From NCBI RefSeq assembly GCF_050947875.1, contig NC_134568.1:214129678-214193677 (forward strand): 64,000 nucleotides of DNA, written 5' to 3'. Below the pieces are notes generated by a model. That model did no database searches. It was given only the letters and a program-made list of their open reading frames with translations, and was not told the DNA's origin. Below are positions 47,291 to 59,599 of this stretch, piece by piece. This DNA is from Dermacentor variabilis (lineage: Eukaryota > Arthropoda > Arachnida > Ixodida > Ixodidae). The position numbers were made by a program, and so were the translations under genes. The first letter of the stretch is position 1. Every line of letters begins with the position of its first letter.

Positions 47291-47802
47291 ATGACGGAAA
47301 ACTTAAATATGATCACCCCAAATACTAGAATACTTGTACGCATGGCCTATAGATTTTGTGAATGTGTTATGAAAATTCCATATGCTGTTACGAGATGAAA
47401 GCTGACTCTCAGCTTGATATTCGGACTAAGTTATTTTGAACAAGGCAAACGCAGTTCGAGATGGGTTCAAGAAACGGTTCCCCTCTAATGTTACGTGCGG
47501 CTAGGCGCTTACAGTTCCTCATTTTGAAATTTTTTCTAGTAAAAAAAAAGAAGAAAAGAAAGCCGCTCTTTCGTAGAAACCGCATAGTACGTACGTGCCT
47601 CGATATGCACCTTCGCTACAGTGTACTACCCTCACCGCATCTCTGGACCGGGTTTCACCACGAGTTTGACCACTTGGTTCGACTATGGTGGCTAGAAGGG
47701 GCAGTGTGTCGGGCGGGAGCCGGTGGGGCGCACAGAGGAGCGATGAAAGTTATAGATGGCGCTACTTGCAGCTGGTGCGCAAGTACTTGCAGCTGGTGCG
47801 CG

Positions 47803-48406
47803 GCAAGTCAGAGAGGCTGAATTAATCTCGTGGGTGGCGGCAATGGAAAAGAAACCTGCCATGAGTAACTACTTAAGAGGAAAAAATGAAATCAGGAAAG
47901 AAACCATTTATGATAACTCAAAGGGAAGCTCATTACTTTTAGAAGCGAAATCGGGATGCCTTGAAACACACCTATAAAGCGAGATATAAGAAGGAAGAAG
48001 AAGCATGTGCTTGCTGCGGTAAAGCTAGGGAAACGACGGAGCATGTTTTATTAGAATGTGAAGACGTCTACCCAGCGGTCGATTTAGGCATCACTCGCCT
48101 CCTTGAGGCCCTTGGGTTCAGCGGGAGCGGTGGTAAAGCAAACATGTCCGCAATAGACATTAGTAAGAGGCAATTGGAGGATTGGTGGAATAAAAGTAGG
48201 GAAACGACAAAAGATGGAGACGTACAAAAGCACAGTTCGCAATAGGGGATCAGAAAATTTGGGCGTGGTAGTTCATAGTTTTTTTTTCTTCTTTTTTCAT
48301 TGTTTAACCTATGTGGGATATTAGGCAGTATAGTAGCAAAAGCTTGGTGGCGCAACCCACCGCCCCGTTCCAAAGGGGACGCTCATAACATCCATCCATC
48401 CCATCC
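47803..48406 (+). mobile_element. 5'-truncated LINE, same family as 41441-43035
   Basis: Begins in VREAELISWVAAMEKKPAMS, runs through LRGKNEIRKETIYDNSKGSS, then after a shift YKARYKKEEEACACCGKARE and TTEHVLLECEDVYPAVDLGI, and ends CTCATAACATCCATCCATC. Very close to the other copy (only scattered changes), so both came from a recent active source. Confidence 0.9.
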
Positions 48407-49824
48407 GCAGCCTTCGCGGCTTTTGATTGGGGCGGCGCACGGCAGTTAGCACGCGCGTCGCGTTCGCTTTGTGTCGCGTTTGAATTTTTAATGGTATGCG
48501 CGGCGCAAACATCACGAAGTGATCGCAGCTCAGAGACGCATTATTCAGAAGTGTGACACTTCTTCGGAGAGCAGAGAATGGAAAAATGCGTTATTTGCAA
48601 CACCGGAACACTCAGCAAATGTTTAGCCATGCGACTTAAAAAAGTAGGAAGATCACATTTGAAAGTCACTCTGGGCAAGTTGGTTTTTACTAAAAGGCTT
48701 GGCGTTAACGCAAGTGAACATGTAACATGAACAAAAACAACCCGAAATGTCGCCTTTCATCTTTTTTCCATTCACTCATCTGCTGCAAATATAGTCATTG
48801 GTCGCAGAGAAAATTGTAAACGCAAACAGGCAAAAACGCTGGGGCTGCGCGCAATGAACCGGGGAATATCATCACCACGTCGTTCAGTTCACTCTCCGCG
48901 TCCGCATGCGCCAGCAACGTGCCCTTTAAAAAGCTTTGTAAAAAAAAAAAAAGATAGATAGATATGTGGGTGCTTTGGCGAACCTCAACATGCACTAAAT
49001 ATTTTCCATCACTGCTTTTGTTGTACAGCTAGGTCCATAAGACGAGAGGAAACACTTTATTACATCGTACAGCAATCCACATGCACACATCAGACCGTGC
49101 TTAACAACAGGCTCTACTTCACTCTCCTTAATGTCAAATGTTTCTGGTGTTCCCTTTGAAAAGTCGTCCTTGTACAAATATTTTGTGAAAAAGTAAGTTA
49201 TCAGTAAGTAAGTTAGTAAGTTAAAAAAAGTTAATTATCTAGTTACAAACTAGATAATTTTGCTGTAACTGCTTTACGTTGGAGCTCGCATCCCACTTGA
49301 CGGAGTGTTATAAAATCATGCTACTGAAAGCATTAAGCTTTGTTGAAAAAAATGTGAATGCCTCCTCTAGCACTTTAATGAGCTCCAGGGTACAATAGGC
49401 CTCCCCTGTCAAACTTTTGTGTGAACACGCTGTCTGCATTGCATTCAAGCTGCTTCTCTGGTAACTGCGAGGCCGCAAACAAACGCGGTCAACAAGCCTA
49501 CGCTTGCCCAGCAGACCTCCCTGGTCACGATGTTTTGTACCATGACGAACCCGCTTACCCTCGAGATCAAAAGGGAGGTAGGTAAGAATAAAGTGATTTT
49601 ATTTTACAATACGAGCTGGACTGAGCATAAGCATCCCCCCTCCCCGCAAACTTCCTCCTAAAATTAATTGAAAAAAATCCACATTGGCACCGACCTCAGC
49701 GTAATGTTGCGTTAAGCCTCAGCACCCTAAACTGCAGCGCCAGTACGACTTCGTGGATTTCGAAGTTATTTTCGCATGTTTGCCAAACTACAATGCCATC
49801 TTTGTTCAGCGACAAACTGTTACG
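48407..49824. other. Intronic, nothing recognised
   Basis: GC-rich to 48540, then AT-rich. Short GTAAGTTA repeats at 49193-49225. No gene. Confidence 0.35.
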
Positions 49825-50053
49825 ACCCGCCGTGGTTGCTTAGTGGCTTCGGTGTTGCGCAGCTAAGCACGAGGTCGCGAGATCCAATCCCGCCCACGGC
49901 GGCCGCAGATGAGGGCGGAATGCAAAATCACCCGTGCACTTCGATTTAGATGCACATTAAAAAACCCCAGGTGGTCAAAATTAATCCGGAGTCCCCCACT
50001 ACGGCGTGCTTCATACATAGATCGTGGTTTTGGCACGTAAAACCCCATAATTC
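49825..50053 (+). mobile_element. Ruka-type SINE, old and diverged
   Basis: Full-length layout (ACCCGCCGTGGTTGCTTAG to ACGTAAAACCCCATAA) but with many substitutions: B box GAGATCCAATCCC, and the GGGGGCGAAATGCG block shortened. No clear TSD. The oldest-looking copy in the window apart from the one at 50265. Confidence 0.9.
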
Positions 50054-50165
50054 TCATTTAATAAATTGTTGGCCAAAGTTAAAAGCAGACAACGCTGTCG
50101 AAGTCGCATCACTAGCAGCTAGCGCTGCATAAGCGAAAACGGAAGCTGTGGGAGCCGTGTTATCT

Positions 50166-50167
<2 letters not shown>

Positions 50168-50201
<34 letters not shown>
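50168..50201. repeat. (AT)n microsatellite
   Basis: Seventeen AT dinucleotides. Confidence 0.95.
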
Positions 50202-50204
<3 letters not shown>

Positions 50205-50264
50205 AAAAGCGAATAAGACCAGGGTCGTGTCGTTAAAAAAATATAGAAAAACAGGAATGTGGTA

Positions 50265-50359
50265 AAAAGAAATGAGGTTTTACGTGCCAAAACGGCGATC
50301 TGATTATGAGGCACGCCGTATGGGGGACTCCGGAATAATTTAGACCACCTGGGTTTTTG
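50265..50359 (-). mobile_element. 3' half of an interrupted Ruka-type SINE
   Basis: Minus strand 3' end: reads (plus) GAGGTTTTACGTGCCAAAAC, ATTATGAGGCACGCCGTATG and TAGACCACCTGGG, then breaks into LINE sequence. Left TSD GAATGTGGTA at 50255-50264. Its other half is at 51879-52008. Confidence 0.92.
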
Positions 50360-51878
50360 ACCACCTGGTTCAATGCCAGGGTAGGCAAGATGCAGGCTGA
50401 AGTCAGTGGGGGAATATGGCATAGGTTCTAGGAATAGCAGGGGAGAGTTGTTAGTATAGTTTGTAGAACGGAATAATTTGCAGATAATGAATACCTTCTT
50501 CCGCAAGCGGGATAACCGAAAGTGGACGTGGAGGAGCTCGAATGGCGAGACTAGAAATGAAATAGACTTCATACTCTGCGCTAACCTTGGCATCATACAA
50601 GATGTGGACGTGCTCGCCAAGCTGCGCTGCAGTGACCATAGGATGGTAAGAACTCGAATTAGCCTAGACATGAGGAGGGAACCGAAGAAACTGGTACATA
50701 AGAAGCCGATCAATGAGTTAGCGGTAAGAGGGAAAAGAGAGGAATTCCGGATCAAGCTACAGAACAGAACTCGGGAAGAGGACCTTAGTATTGAAGCAAT
50801 GAACGACAATCTTATGGACATCATTAAGGAGTGTGCAATAGAAGTCAGGGCTAACTTCGTTAGACAGGATACCGGTAAGCTATCGCAGGAGACGAAAGAT
50901 CTGATTAAGAAAGGCCAATGTATGAAAGCCTCTAACCCTACAGCTAGAATAGAACTGGCAGAACTTTCCAAGTTGATCAACAAGCGTAATATATAGCTGA
51001 CATAAGGAAGTATAATATGGATAGAATTGAGCATTCTCTCAGGAACGGAGGAAGCCTAAAAGCAGTGAAGAATAAACTAGGAATAGGCAAGAATCAGATG
51101 TATGCGTTAACAGACAAAGCCGGTAATATCATTACTACTATGGGTAAGATAGTTCAAGTGGCTGAGTAGTTCGATAGAGATTTATACAGTACCAGTGGCA
51201 CCCACGACGATAATGGAAGAGGGAATAGTCTAGAGGAATATGACATCCCACAATAACGCCGGAAGAAGTAAAGGAAGCCCTGGGAGCTATGCAAAGGGGA
51301 AAGGCAGCTGGGAAAAGTCAGGTAACAGCAGATTTGTTGAAGGATGGTGGGCAGATTGTTCTACAAAAACTGGCCACTCTGTATACGCAATGCCTAATGA
51401 CCTCGAGCGTACTAGAATCTTGGAAGAACGCCAACATAGTCCATAAGAAAGGGGACGCCAAAGACTTGAAAAATTATAGACCGATCAGCTTACTGTCCGT
51501 TGCCTGCAAAGCATTTACTAAGGTAATCGCAAATATAATCAGGAACACATTAGACATCTGTCAACCAAAGGACCAGATAAGAAGAGAGCAGATTGGGGGA
51601 GGGAACAAACGCGAGTTAATGACGTCTTAGTTGAATCAAGAAAAAAATGCGCATGGGCATGTAATGAGGAGGGAAGATAACCGGTGGTCATTAAAAGTTA
51701 CGGACTGGATTCCGAGAAAAGGGAAGCGTAGCAGGGGGTGGCAGAAAGTTAGGTGGACGGATGAGATTAAGAAGTTTGCAGGGACAACATGGCCACAATT
51801 AGCACATGACCGGGGTAGTTGGCGAAGTATGGGAGAAGCCCTTGTCCTGCAGTGGGCGTAGCCAGGCTGATGATGATA
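50360..51878 (+). mobile_element. RTE-clade LINE inserted in a SINE, internally deleted
   Basis: Plus strand: MNTFFRKRDNRKWTWRSSNG and EIDFILCANLGIIQDVDVLA, then CSDHRMVRTRI, the end of an apurinic-type endonuclease with its SDHR motif. A long linker follows, then AMQRGKAAGKSQVTADLLKD and KKGDAKDLKNYRPISLLSVA (RT block 1). After DICQPKDQ the sequence jumps to NAHGHVMRREDNRWSLKVTD, RWTDEIKKFAGTTWPQLAHD and the 3' end CTTGTCCTGCAGTGGGCGTA with a short (TGA)n. The RT catalytic core is deleted and frames are broken. Confidence 0.9.
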
Positions 51879-52008
51879 GTTCTTTACCATGCACTTCAAC
51901 CTAAGTACACACGCGTTCTTGCGGCCGCCGTGGCCGGGATTCGATCCCACGACCTCGTGCTCAGCGGCCCTGCACCATAACCACTAAGCAATCGCAGCTG
52001 GTCGAGAA
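51879..52008 (-). mobile_element. 5' half (tRNA-like head) of the interrupted Ruka-type SINE
   Basis: Resumes GTTCTTTACCATGCACTTCA where the other half stopped, and contains the reversed B box GGGATTCGATCCC and A box region to AGCTGG. Right TSD GAATGTGGTA at 52009-52018 equals the left one at 50255-50264, proving the two halves are one insertion. Confidence 0.92.
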
Positions 52009-52018
52009 GAATGTGGTA

Positions 52019-54365
52019 GGTGAAGAACCAGTGAATTGGGGGGATATGGGGAAAGTAAGCTGCAATCGTTTATCTCCGTTTATATTGGCTTCTTTTAATA
52101 TATTTCTTGAGAAATATTGATCCCCGTTACAATATATCCTCGAAGTAACACTCATTCCTGCGTATTGCCCTAGGCCCGTATTTTGTAACGTTGCCTTTAT
52201 TTTTCATTATTATTACGCGTCGCACCGAGTCGTCCATCTCGAGTCAATGGCGAAAGGAATCGAAAATGAATTTTTAGGAAATACAGCCCAAAGAAAGAGG
52301 GGTTTCAGTGTTCCTTGATAAATTGGGAAGATTAAAAGCCACGTCGTCGTGATGGCTCTCAGAGAGGCATTCATTTTATATTAATTCGAAGTAGTATTTA
52401 GACAATTAGAAAAATTAGACACTATAATGAATCGTTTAACCAGTATAATCGGACGACCGATCATATTGGAGGATCGACGCCCGTCGTCCGAAGAGCTCAT
52501 AATTAACCGCTTCCAGACTTGCAGAAGTTCACGCTGCTAATTTCCTCGGAGTAATATCCCGGCCAATTTCGCCTAGAAAACAGAAACAAAAGCGCCGCCG
52601 AAGAGTTGTCCTGCACTCGATCGAGGGAGGCGGCCAGGCTGGTGTTGTCGCACTTCGTTTTATGCGAGGTATCCTGGTACACAGAAACTTTGGAGGGGGG
52701 GGGGGGGGTTGTCATGTGCTTGGTGTGCCCCTGCTTGCCACTGTCTCTGCCGAATGGCCCACCAGCGGAGAATGTGCACTTCGCAGCGGGACCGCGCGTC
52801 TTTTGGCGAGGATGTTTACAGAGAGCGCCCGTCTGTACGGGAAGAGGTAGCGAAAAGGAAGAGTGCTGCCTCGTGTTCTGCGCAATAAATCGTGCGGCGA
52901 CTTTGAAACGCGCCCACGTCCCCTCGTAGATGCTCTCTCTAGCAGGACGCAGGCGTCATCGCCGAGTGTGGGTGAAATTGGCGCGTTGGTTGCGGCTTGC
53001 ATCACCAGCCACGCGAGGCTTATAAATAAACACCATTGGCGCCGGGAGATCTTGCGTCGGGCTATGTGTATGCATTGGACACGACGGTGACCTGATAAGA
53101 GAGCTTTCTGAGGAGTCTGCAGGTGTGTGCCTTGCGTAAGGAAAAAAGTTTTGCTCATTTTGACTTACCGAGGCAGCCTGGAAGAAAAAAAAAAAAGCAT
53201 TGCCATTTGCACAGTTATTAAACAAAGCACCGTATTGGGAAATGAAATTTCTTGCTCGATCTACCGTATTTCCAAAAGCTTAAAAGCCACTCCGTGAGCG
53301 CCTGAAACTTTCTATGGACCGTACAGTTCACGGTTGTGGTACAGGCGTTCCTCTGCAGCACGGATCGCGCTCTTACCGCGGGATAAACTTACACCGATGT
53401 AAATTGGGCTAGAATCGACTACTGAGCGCAACTACGCCACTCCGTACAGCTATACACGCAGCGAAATCGCTGGCCAATATATAGCGTGCTATGGGAACCG
53501 TTGGGTTTTCTTGAGGCAAAAGGCATCACTGCTGCTATTGTCGACGACGTTTCATCCCCAATTTATGTCGGCGTAAAGTTATCTAAGAGTAAATGCCTTC
53601 CAACAAAAGGGCCCCTGAATGTAAGGACAACTCCCCTCAGTTTTTGTAGTCTCGTGTACTGATGCATGGTACTGCAGGCGCACAGAACTGTCTAGTGCAC
53701 GGCTCTGAAGCGTGGAATTGCCTTTAGAACTGCCAACTTATGCTTCCTGGAAAACTTTCGAAATAATAATAATGATAATAATTATGGAATTAATGCGCCG
53801 TGTGCTGTATTTTTCCGGACTGCCCCGGCTTTCAGAAAAATGGTGAACTAGGCGTATGCCTTCGAGGGACTATGGTGGTGACGCTTGGCAACTGCAAGGT
53901 AATGCAGTACTGAGCTTGCGGACGACTTGCGGGCAGCGGAAAACGTTGGCGTACCAGGCGTTGTGGCTTGAGGGGTTCAAATTTAAACGACAGTAAACTA
54001 TACAGCAGTATGCCCGCCGCTGAGCGCGCATTTCAGTAAAGATTCCCTTCTCGTGCAGGAGCGCCATTGGTAGCGGCTCGCAAATGGTCCAGGCCGGTCG
54101 TCCGCCCGTCACGTTTCACTAAAAGCCGTATCGAAACGAAACTTTGCAGCAATGCGCAGGGCGTTGTGTATTATATGTGATTATAAAGATATGGCCTCGT
54201 TTTGTGTGCCACAAGAAGTCAAATACCATCCACCGGGCGCGCCTTGAAATAAATCCCGTGAGAGAGCTCAAAATCGAGTCAGACTGAGTAATGGAGTGTC
54301 TTGCAGAACGTACTGCGAATAAGCTTCATATATATTGAAAGCAGTGCGCTGACTCAGCAGGTAAG
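52019..54365. other. Intronic, nothing recognised; G homopolymer near 52695
   Basis: 52600-53100 is CpG-rich with open frames on both strands but no domain. 53606-53630 has AAAGGGCCCCTGAATGTAAG, one end of the TTAA-type repeat of 576 without its partner. Confidence 0.35.
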
Positions 54366-54560
54366 TTGCCTGAGCAGTACTCAAGGATGAACAACTTCGA
54401 GATGAGGCGCGACTCTGTCGCACTCATGGAAATTGCCAGTGATAAAATTGGATGCGTGGTGGCGCCTGTTGATCTCGACGTCCTTCACAGAGTCCCTAGG
54501 GAGTTGCACTTGGCGCGGTTTTGCTCGCGCGTAAAGAAGACTGATCTCGTAGACTAAGAA
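54366..54560 (+). mobile_element. LINE ORF1-like fragment
   Basis: Encodes LPEQYSRMNNFEMR then IASDKIGCVVAPVDLDVLHR, VPRELHLARFCSRVKKTDLV. The pattern IG..V...D(I/L)DV.HRVP....(I/A)RF.SR.KK is typical of the RNA-binding domain of LINE ORF1 proteins. Bounded by stops; only this domain survives. Confidence 0.65.
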
Positions 54561-55932
54561 GATAAGTATGCGCTTCACCTGACTGACATTGGTTTTCGAC
54601 AACGAACATTCGACTTCGCGAGACAGCGCTCTTTTTCAAGGCGCTGTCATTCAGGCAGCAGCACAAGTGACAATATTTATGGATTAGCAACTGCCAACTC
54701 AAGCTCATGCGGAGAGTCGAGAAAAGCAATTACAGTCCACCGCTTTGTCTACGAATTAAAACAGCGATTGACTTATCAGCATTTACCGACGTTACGACTA
54801 TCTTCGTCCCTCACAGCTAACGTGCATTCCTATTGCGCAAGTGAGCTAAGCGGCTTTTTTCATAGTAGCTTGTGGTCCATTCATTTCAACGCGCGCAGCC
54901 CCCGCGAACATTTCGTTCACTATCAAATCTTCGTGCGGCGATGATGAGAACTTGTATTCTTTTCCATCACGCCAATTGTAATACGCCCATGGATAGAACA
55001 GTGGCAATCATGGCATGACAGGTGTCCATGAATTGTCCAAACGCTCATCAAATTGCGAGCCTTTGGGCTAGACTTGGACGATTCCATTGTCAACACAAAT
55101 TATAGGACATCTTTGAATCACTGTATTGTTCACATTCCTCGTCATTTTCAGACTTCTGTGCTGATATTCAGAATGTCATGACAATATTGTCGATATTGAA
55201 CAAAAGAATGTTGCATTTATGGGTGACGTGGATATCAGCCTGATTGATTTATTGTCCTTGAACGTTATTATTTATCCTGTTTTCATAGGTTTGGTTAAGA
55301 GTGCCTCATCAATGTTCCAACACAGTCCAGTCTAGACTGTACTAATTGCACTAATCGCACTAATTTAACTAACTGATCACGCATTGCCTTGCCTTATGCA
55401 TCCGCCAGAAGCAGGTATCCCTGAAACCGATATTGCTTATTTAGCTGTCCTTGAGCATTACTACTACTTGCACCTTCGCCACAATCTCATATACCAAACT
55501 TATGTTCGATAAGGAATTATATTGTAAAACGCCGTCACCAACGCTGATCTATTGGCCCTCCGTTACTGCTATACGAATGATCAGCAGCAAGCTTCCTCGC
55601 GATTTCTCTCCGTGTTGGCATCATATTACTTAATTGTGTTTCCTATAAATGGCAACGCAAAAACAAATTGTCTCACCTAAAACCCATGGGTCACTGGTAA
55701 ACTGTGTACTATACTGAAGGCACACGGTATAGAACTATACAGAAAAACGAAACGGTAACCATTCAACATAAAACTGCAGCACTCGATAAAAGAAGTACTG
55801 CTACCCATTTTCCGCTGAGCTAATCAGAGCACCACAATTATCGGTCGAAGTGCCTACTCCGCCCCTTTTCATATTTTGTTTATTTATTCCTGGACGAGTT
55901 GATTTCTATTACTAATAATCTAACAATAACTA
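54561..55932. other. Intronic, nothing recognised
   Basis: AT-rich, no recognised element or exon. Confidence 0.35.
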
Positions 55933-56139
55933 AAAATTAAAAAAAATTAAATTATGGGGTTTTACGTGCCAAAACCACTTTCTGATTATGAGGCACGCCG
56001 TAGTGGAGGACTCCGGAAATTTTGACCACCTGGGGTTCTTTAACGTGCACCTAAATCTAAGTACACGGGTGTTTTCGCATTTGGCCCCCATCGAAATGCG
56101 GCCGCCGTGGCCGGGATTCGATCCCGCGACCTCGTGTTC
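55933..56139 (-). mobile_element. Ruka-type SINE, 5'-truncated, with TSD
   Basis: Minus orientation. The tail (A/T rich) is at 55933-55952, the body is intact, B box GGGATTCGATCCC (reversed) is present, and it stops at CTCGTG before the A box. Flanked by ACAATAACTA at 55923-55932 and 56140-56149 (one base shared with the element end). Same truncation zone as the copy at 5011. Confidence 0.93.
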
Positions 56140-56149
56140 ACAATAACTA

Positions 56150-57787
56150 GCGCTGGGCAGGTAACGTTCATCCTGATCATATATAATTAATCTTACGAAC
56201 GATATCGTCCTTTCTGAAATCATTACCTGTAACCTTCAAAACGGGTATCTTTCCTCGTAGACCCAATGCGGCAGGGCTACCCCCTGTTTTTAAGAAATGT
56301 GATCGTTCCTTGCTAACCTATTAGACCAATATGCGTGCTGCCGTTCTTTCGGATGAGGAATCTGTCTTGAGAAAGGACGTCGACACAATAAATAGTTGTT
56401 CTTTAAGAAGTAGATCAACATTTCAATTACACTAGACTCTCTTTAACCCGAACTCGAAGGGACCATGAAACTTCGTTCGTCTTGTCAGAAGAATAATTGG
56501 CGACATGACCAGGTGCATCCAAATATCTTACTTCAAAACGGTAAATGAAGTGGACTTACAAAGGGGGGAAAATGACATAAAACTCATTTATTTAGCTGAA
56601 TTTAATAGAAAATAGAAAAAAAGGAGAAAGGAGGCGAAGCGTCGCAGAGGCGCGCTGAGTTGACCGCCTCTAGCAGTTTCTACAGGTTTGCGGTACGGAC
56701 GTACCAGCATCGTCTCGTGATAACATCGTCCTCGTGCGCCATACGCCGTGTGTCAGTGGGCCGCTTCGATTTTCGGAGTTCTGGCAGCCCGCTGGCAGCC
56801 AGCTAGTTCCGGTCCTGATAGGAAGTCACGCGGACAAACCGAAGCTGCCCGAAGTTTGCACAATCTAACGCCTTAGACAGCTGGCCGCGGGGTAAATGTA
56901 AACGTGCTACCAGCGTGTGGCGACGCCGGCGCGCGCTCGGCGCATAGTCGGCCCATTTATGCGTTGCTAGCTTGAAAATATATAGTTGCATTCACATACA
57001 CGATCACGTTCGCGAGATTTCGCGCGACTCGGCACTGGGCCAACCTTAAGTTGGACAGCGCAATAGACGGCCTCCACTATGCCAAGACGCAAAATCGCGC
57101 GTAAGTGATCGTATCCCCGAAATCGATCGCTCGAGGATCCCTGCTCGCAGCGATCACGCCACCCAACGGCGATGTTGACGTTGTGCCATCACTTGACAAG
57201 ACATGAAAATGCAGGATATTGTCTTATACGCATAAAATTTCGTGCCGACTTGCTTGGGCTTCGATTTCAGAAAGTTTGTTTCGGCTGATGGTGCTTCCCA
57301 TTTTGACCCTAAGGAGCTGGGGATGCGGCTGGCGCATGAAAATGCACGCCGCCTGTGACCAGCGAAAAGTTTCACACGAAAAACAATATTGGTCACGATC
57401 ATGGGAGCAATAAGCTAATACGTGTGCCTATTACTCAACCAGTGCATTCTTAACATCTACGGCCTGCAGTTCGAACACATATCGGTTTCGAGGTGCTACC
57501 TATAGGCATACGACGGAGCGAACACGGGCTAGCTGCAACGCCTTCCTTAAGTGCAGAAAAAAGGACATATCGCGACATACATACGCGAGATATGTAAAAA
57601 AAAAAAAAAACACCACCAGAGAACGATGTACCGCAATGTGCGTGAATGAGCGTCTACAACTTGCGCGGGACACGATGCAGAAACATGCACGCGTGAGAGC
57701 GCGGCGCGCTGATCACTGCCGGGAAGAAGCCTTCGTGGGACACACATGCATACACACACAAAAGCTTCTAAAGGTTCACCGCCGCTC
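56150..57787. other. Intronic, nothing recognised
   Basis: 56650-57160 is GC- and CpG-rich without a gene; the rest is mixed. A17 run at 57597. Confidence 0.35.
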
Positions 57788-57799
57788 GTATCGCACCAC

Positions 57800-58042
57800 A
57801 CCCGCCGTCGTTGCTCAGTGGCTATGGTGTTGGGCTGCTGAGCACGAGGTCGCGGGATCGAATCCCGGCCACGGCGGCCGCATTTCGATGGGGGCCAAAT
57901 GCGAAAACACCCGTGTACTTAGATTTATGATGCGCATTAAAGAACCCCATGTGGTCGAAATTTCCGGAGTCCTCCACTACGGCGTGCCTCATAATCAGAA
58001 AGTGGTTTTGGCACGTAAAACCCCATAAATAATTTTTTTTTT
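57800..58042 (+). mobile_element. Ruka-type SINE, full length, with 12-bp TSD
   Basis: CCCGCCGTCGTTGCTCAGTG to ACGTAAAACCCCATAAAT plus T tail. Perfect duplication GTATCGCACCAC at 57788-57799 and 58043-58054. Close to consensus, hence young. Confidence 0.96.
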
Positions 58043-58454
58043 GTATCGCACCACCTCGCAATGCGGAACGGTGCGTTAGGACCTAAGATGATAACACTAG
58101 AAGTAAGGAAACCCGAAGATGATCGTAGACACTTGGCTGAGCGAGGTAAATTTAAATCCTCAAGCGCCCGCGTTGCAATCCGTGAAGTCCCCACAAAGAT
58201 GGCGGCGAGCGCCCCTCTCCATTTCTTAGTCGTCTGCTAGCCAGAGAACTTCCAGAGAGCAGCCAGACCAAAATCGTCCTGGCTGGTTCTGGCAGCCCGC
58301 GGGTTGCCAGAACCGTCCAGCCCGAGCAAAACGAACGCCCGGCGGAAGTGCGCGTGGCGCGGTGGGCGGAGCAACCCCAGAAAAAGGAAGGCGCTCTGGC
58401 AGCCCACGGGTAGTGGAACATCGAAGAGGACCAGTGCGCAAGGGAGGAAAGGAG

Positions 58455-58505
58455 TAGAGTTACTGTATGTGCTACCGCAGGTAGCAGAGTTGCGCGTCTG
58501 TTTTA
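58455..58505 (+). repeat. Dispersed repeat, copy 1 of an inverted pair
   Basis: GTGCTACCGCAGGTAGCAGA then GTTGCGCGTCTG. The reverse complement is at 60618-60665. Contains a CTACCGCAGGTAG near-palindrome. Around it (58200-58700) is GC-rich sequence with no gene. Confidence 0.6.
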
Positions 58506-59334
58506 TCACGCCGCTAGCGCCTCTATTGGCAGAACGTCATCACGTGGTAGCCAAGCAACCGTGCATTGCGGAGAAGCACATGTTCGGGCCAATTTTTGTA
58601 TTTCCCGACGCCGCCGCTGCAGCGAACTGGATTGACAAGTTATCGCCAGTCAAATTCAAATCCAATCCGACCGATCTTGCCGTTCGCTGTCCATGTGCGT
58701 GCTAGCTGCGTAGCAACAACGCAACGTGCGCAGCGCATCTCACGTTTGTTTCGTCGGTATGCCTCGTGACACCTTACCTGCCTCGTGACACCTTACTGCA
58801 GTAATTGTTTTTCTTCCTTTGTAAAACTAGTGAAGGTTGTTCAGGTATAGACACCTGAACAAACAAATTTTCAGTCAACTGCCTATTGCGTCAAGTGTGT
58901 ATGAGATGAAATTGCTTGACTAACAGCTATGTGCTCTTTGGGCTGTGCTAAAAAATTCACAGCTGGAATATTAAAAGCTACTGCAAGTCTGGATTTCTGT
59001 AAAATAATGGAAGCACGTAGAGTTATACAGAAGATTTAGCTGGAATTACCAGTTTTCTGCATGTGATGCATCACACTGCTTTCACAGAAGTGTCGTAAAA
59101 AAGCCAGCTCACATTTTCATGATTATGCACTGCTTGGGTTGTTTCTGAATATGAAAGAGGTTACTACTAAGTAAAGATATTTAATCTACTACAGCTTATG
59201 TGAAGCAGGATGCAAGAGGAATGAATGTCGTTATTTAACACAGGGTAAGGGCCTAACTGTGTTTTGAATTATTCCCTATAATGTAGCTATGTCAATCCTG
59301 TGAGAAAAACTTTCGCTACACTCCCACAGAAGGC
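58506..59334. other. Intronic, nothing recognised
   Basis: Open frame 58304-58705 crosses into this stretch but has no domain. The sequence becomes AT-rich after 58800. Confidence 0.35.
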
Positions 59335-59346
59335 TACTTTTGGAAT

Positions 59347-59587
59347 ACCCGCCGTGGTTGCTCAGTGGCTATGGTGTTGGGCTGCTGAGCACGAGGTCGC
59401 GGGATCGAATCCCGGCCACGGCGGCCGTATTTCGATGGGGGCGAAATGCGAAAACACCCGTGTGCTTAGATTTAGGTGCACGTTAAAGAACCCCAGGTGG
59501 TCAAAATTTCCGGAGTCCTCCACTACGGCGTGCCTCATAATCAGAAAGTGGTTTTGGCACGTAAAACCCCAAATATTATTATTATAT
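59347..59587 (+). mobile_element. Ruka-type SINE, full length, with 12-bp TSD
   Basis: ACCCGCCGTGGTTGCTCAGT to CGTAAAACCCCAAATATTAT. Perfect duplication TACTTTTGGAAT at 59335-59346 and 59588-59599. B box GGGATCGAATCCC intact. One of the youngest copies here. Confidence 0.97.
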
Positions 59588-59599
59588 TACTTTTGGAAT

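Noticed and set aside
50054..51034. 326-codon minus-strand frame
   Set aside because: It is the antisense shadow of the RTE endonuclease region and SINE; no independent support.
52606..53158. Overlapping open frames of 107-148 codons on both strands
   Set aside because: CpG-rich sequence with few stops; no domain, splice sites or codon bias.
58304..58705. 133-codon plus-strand frame
   Set aside because: Low-complexity start, no family similarity, and it overlaps a dispersed repeat.
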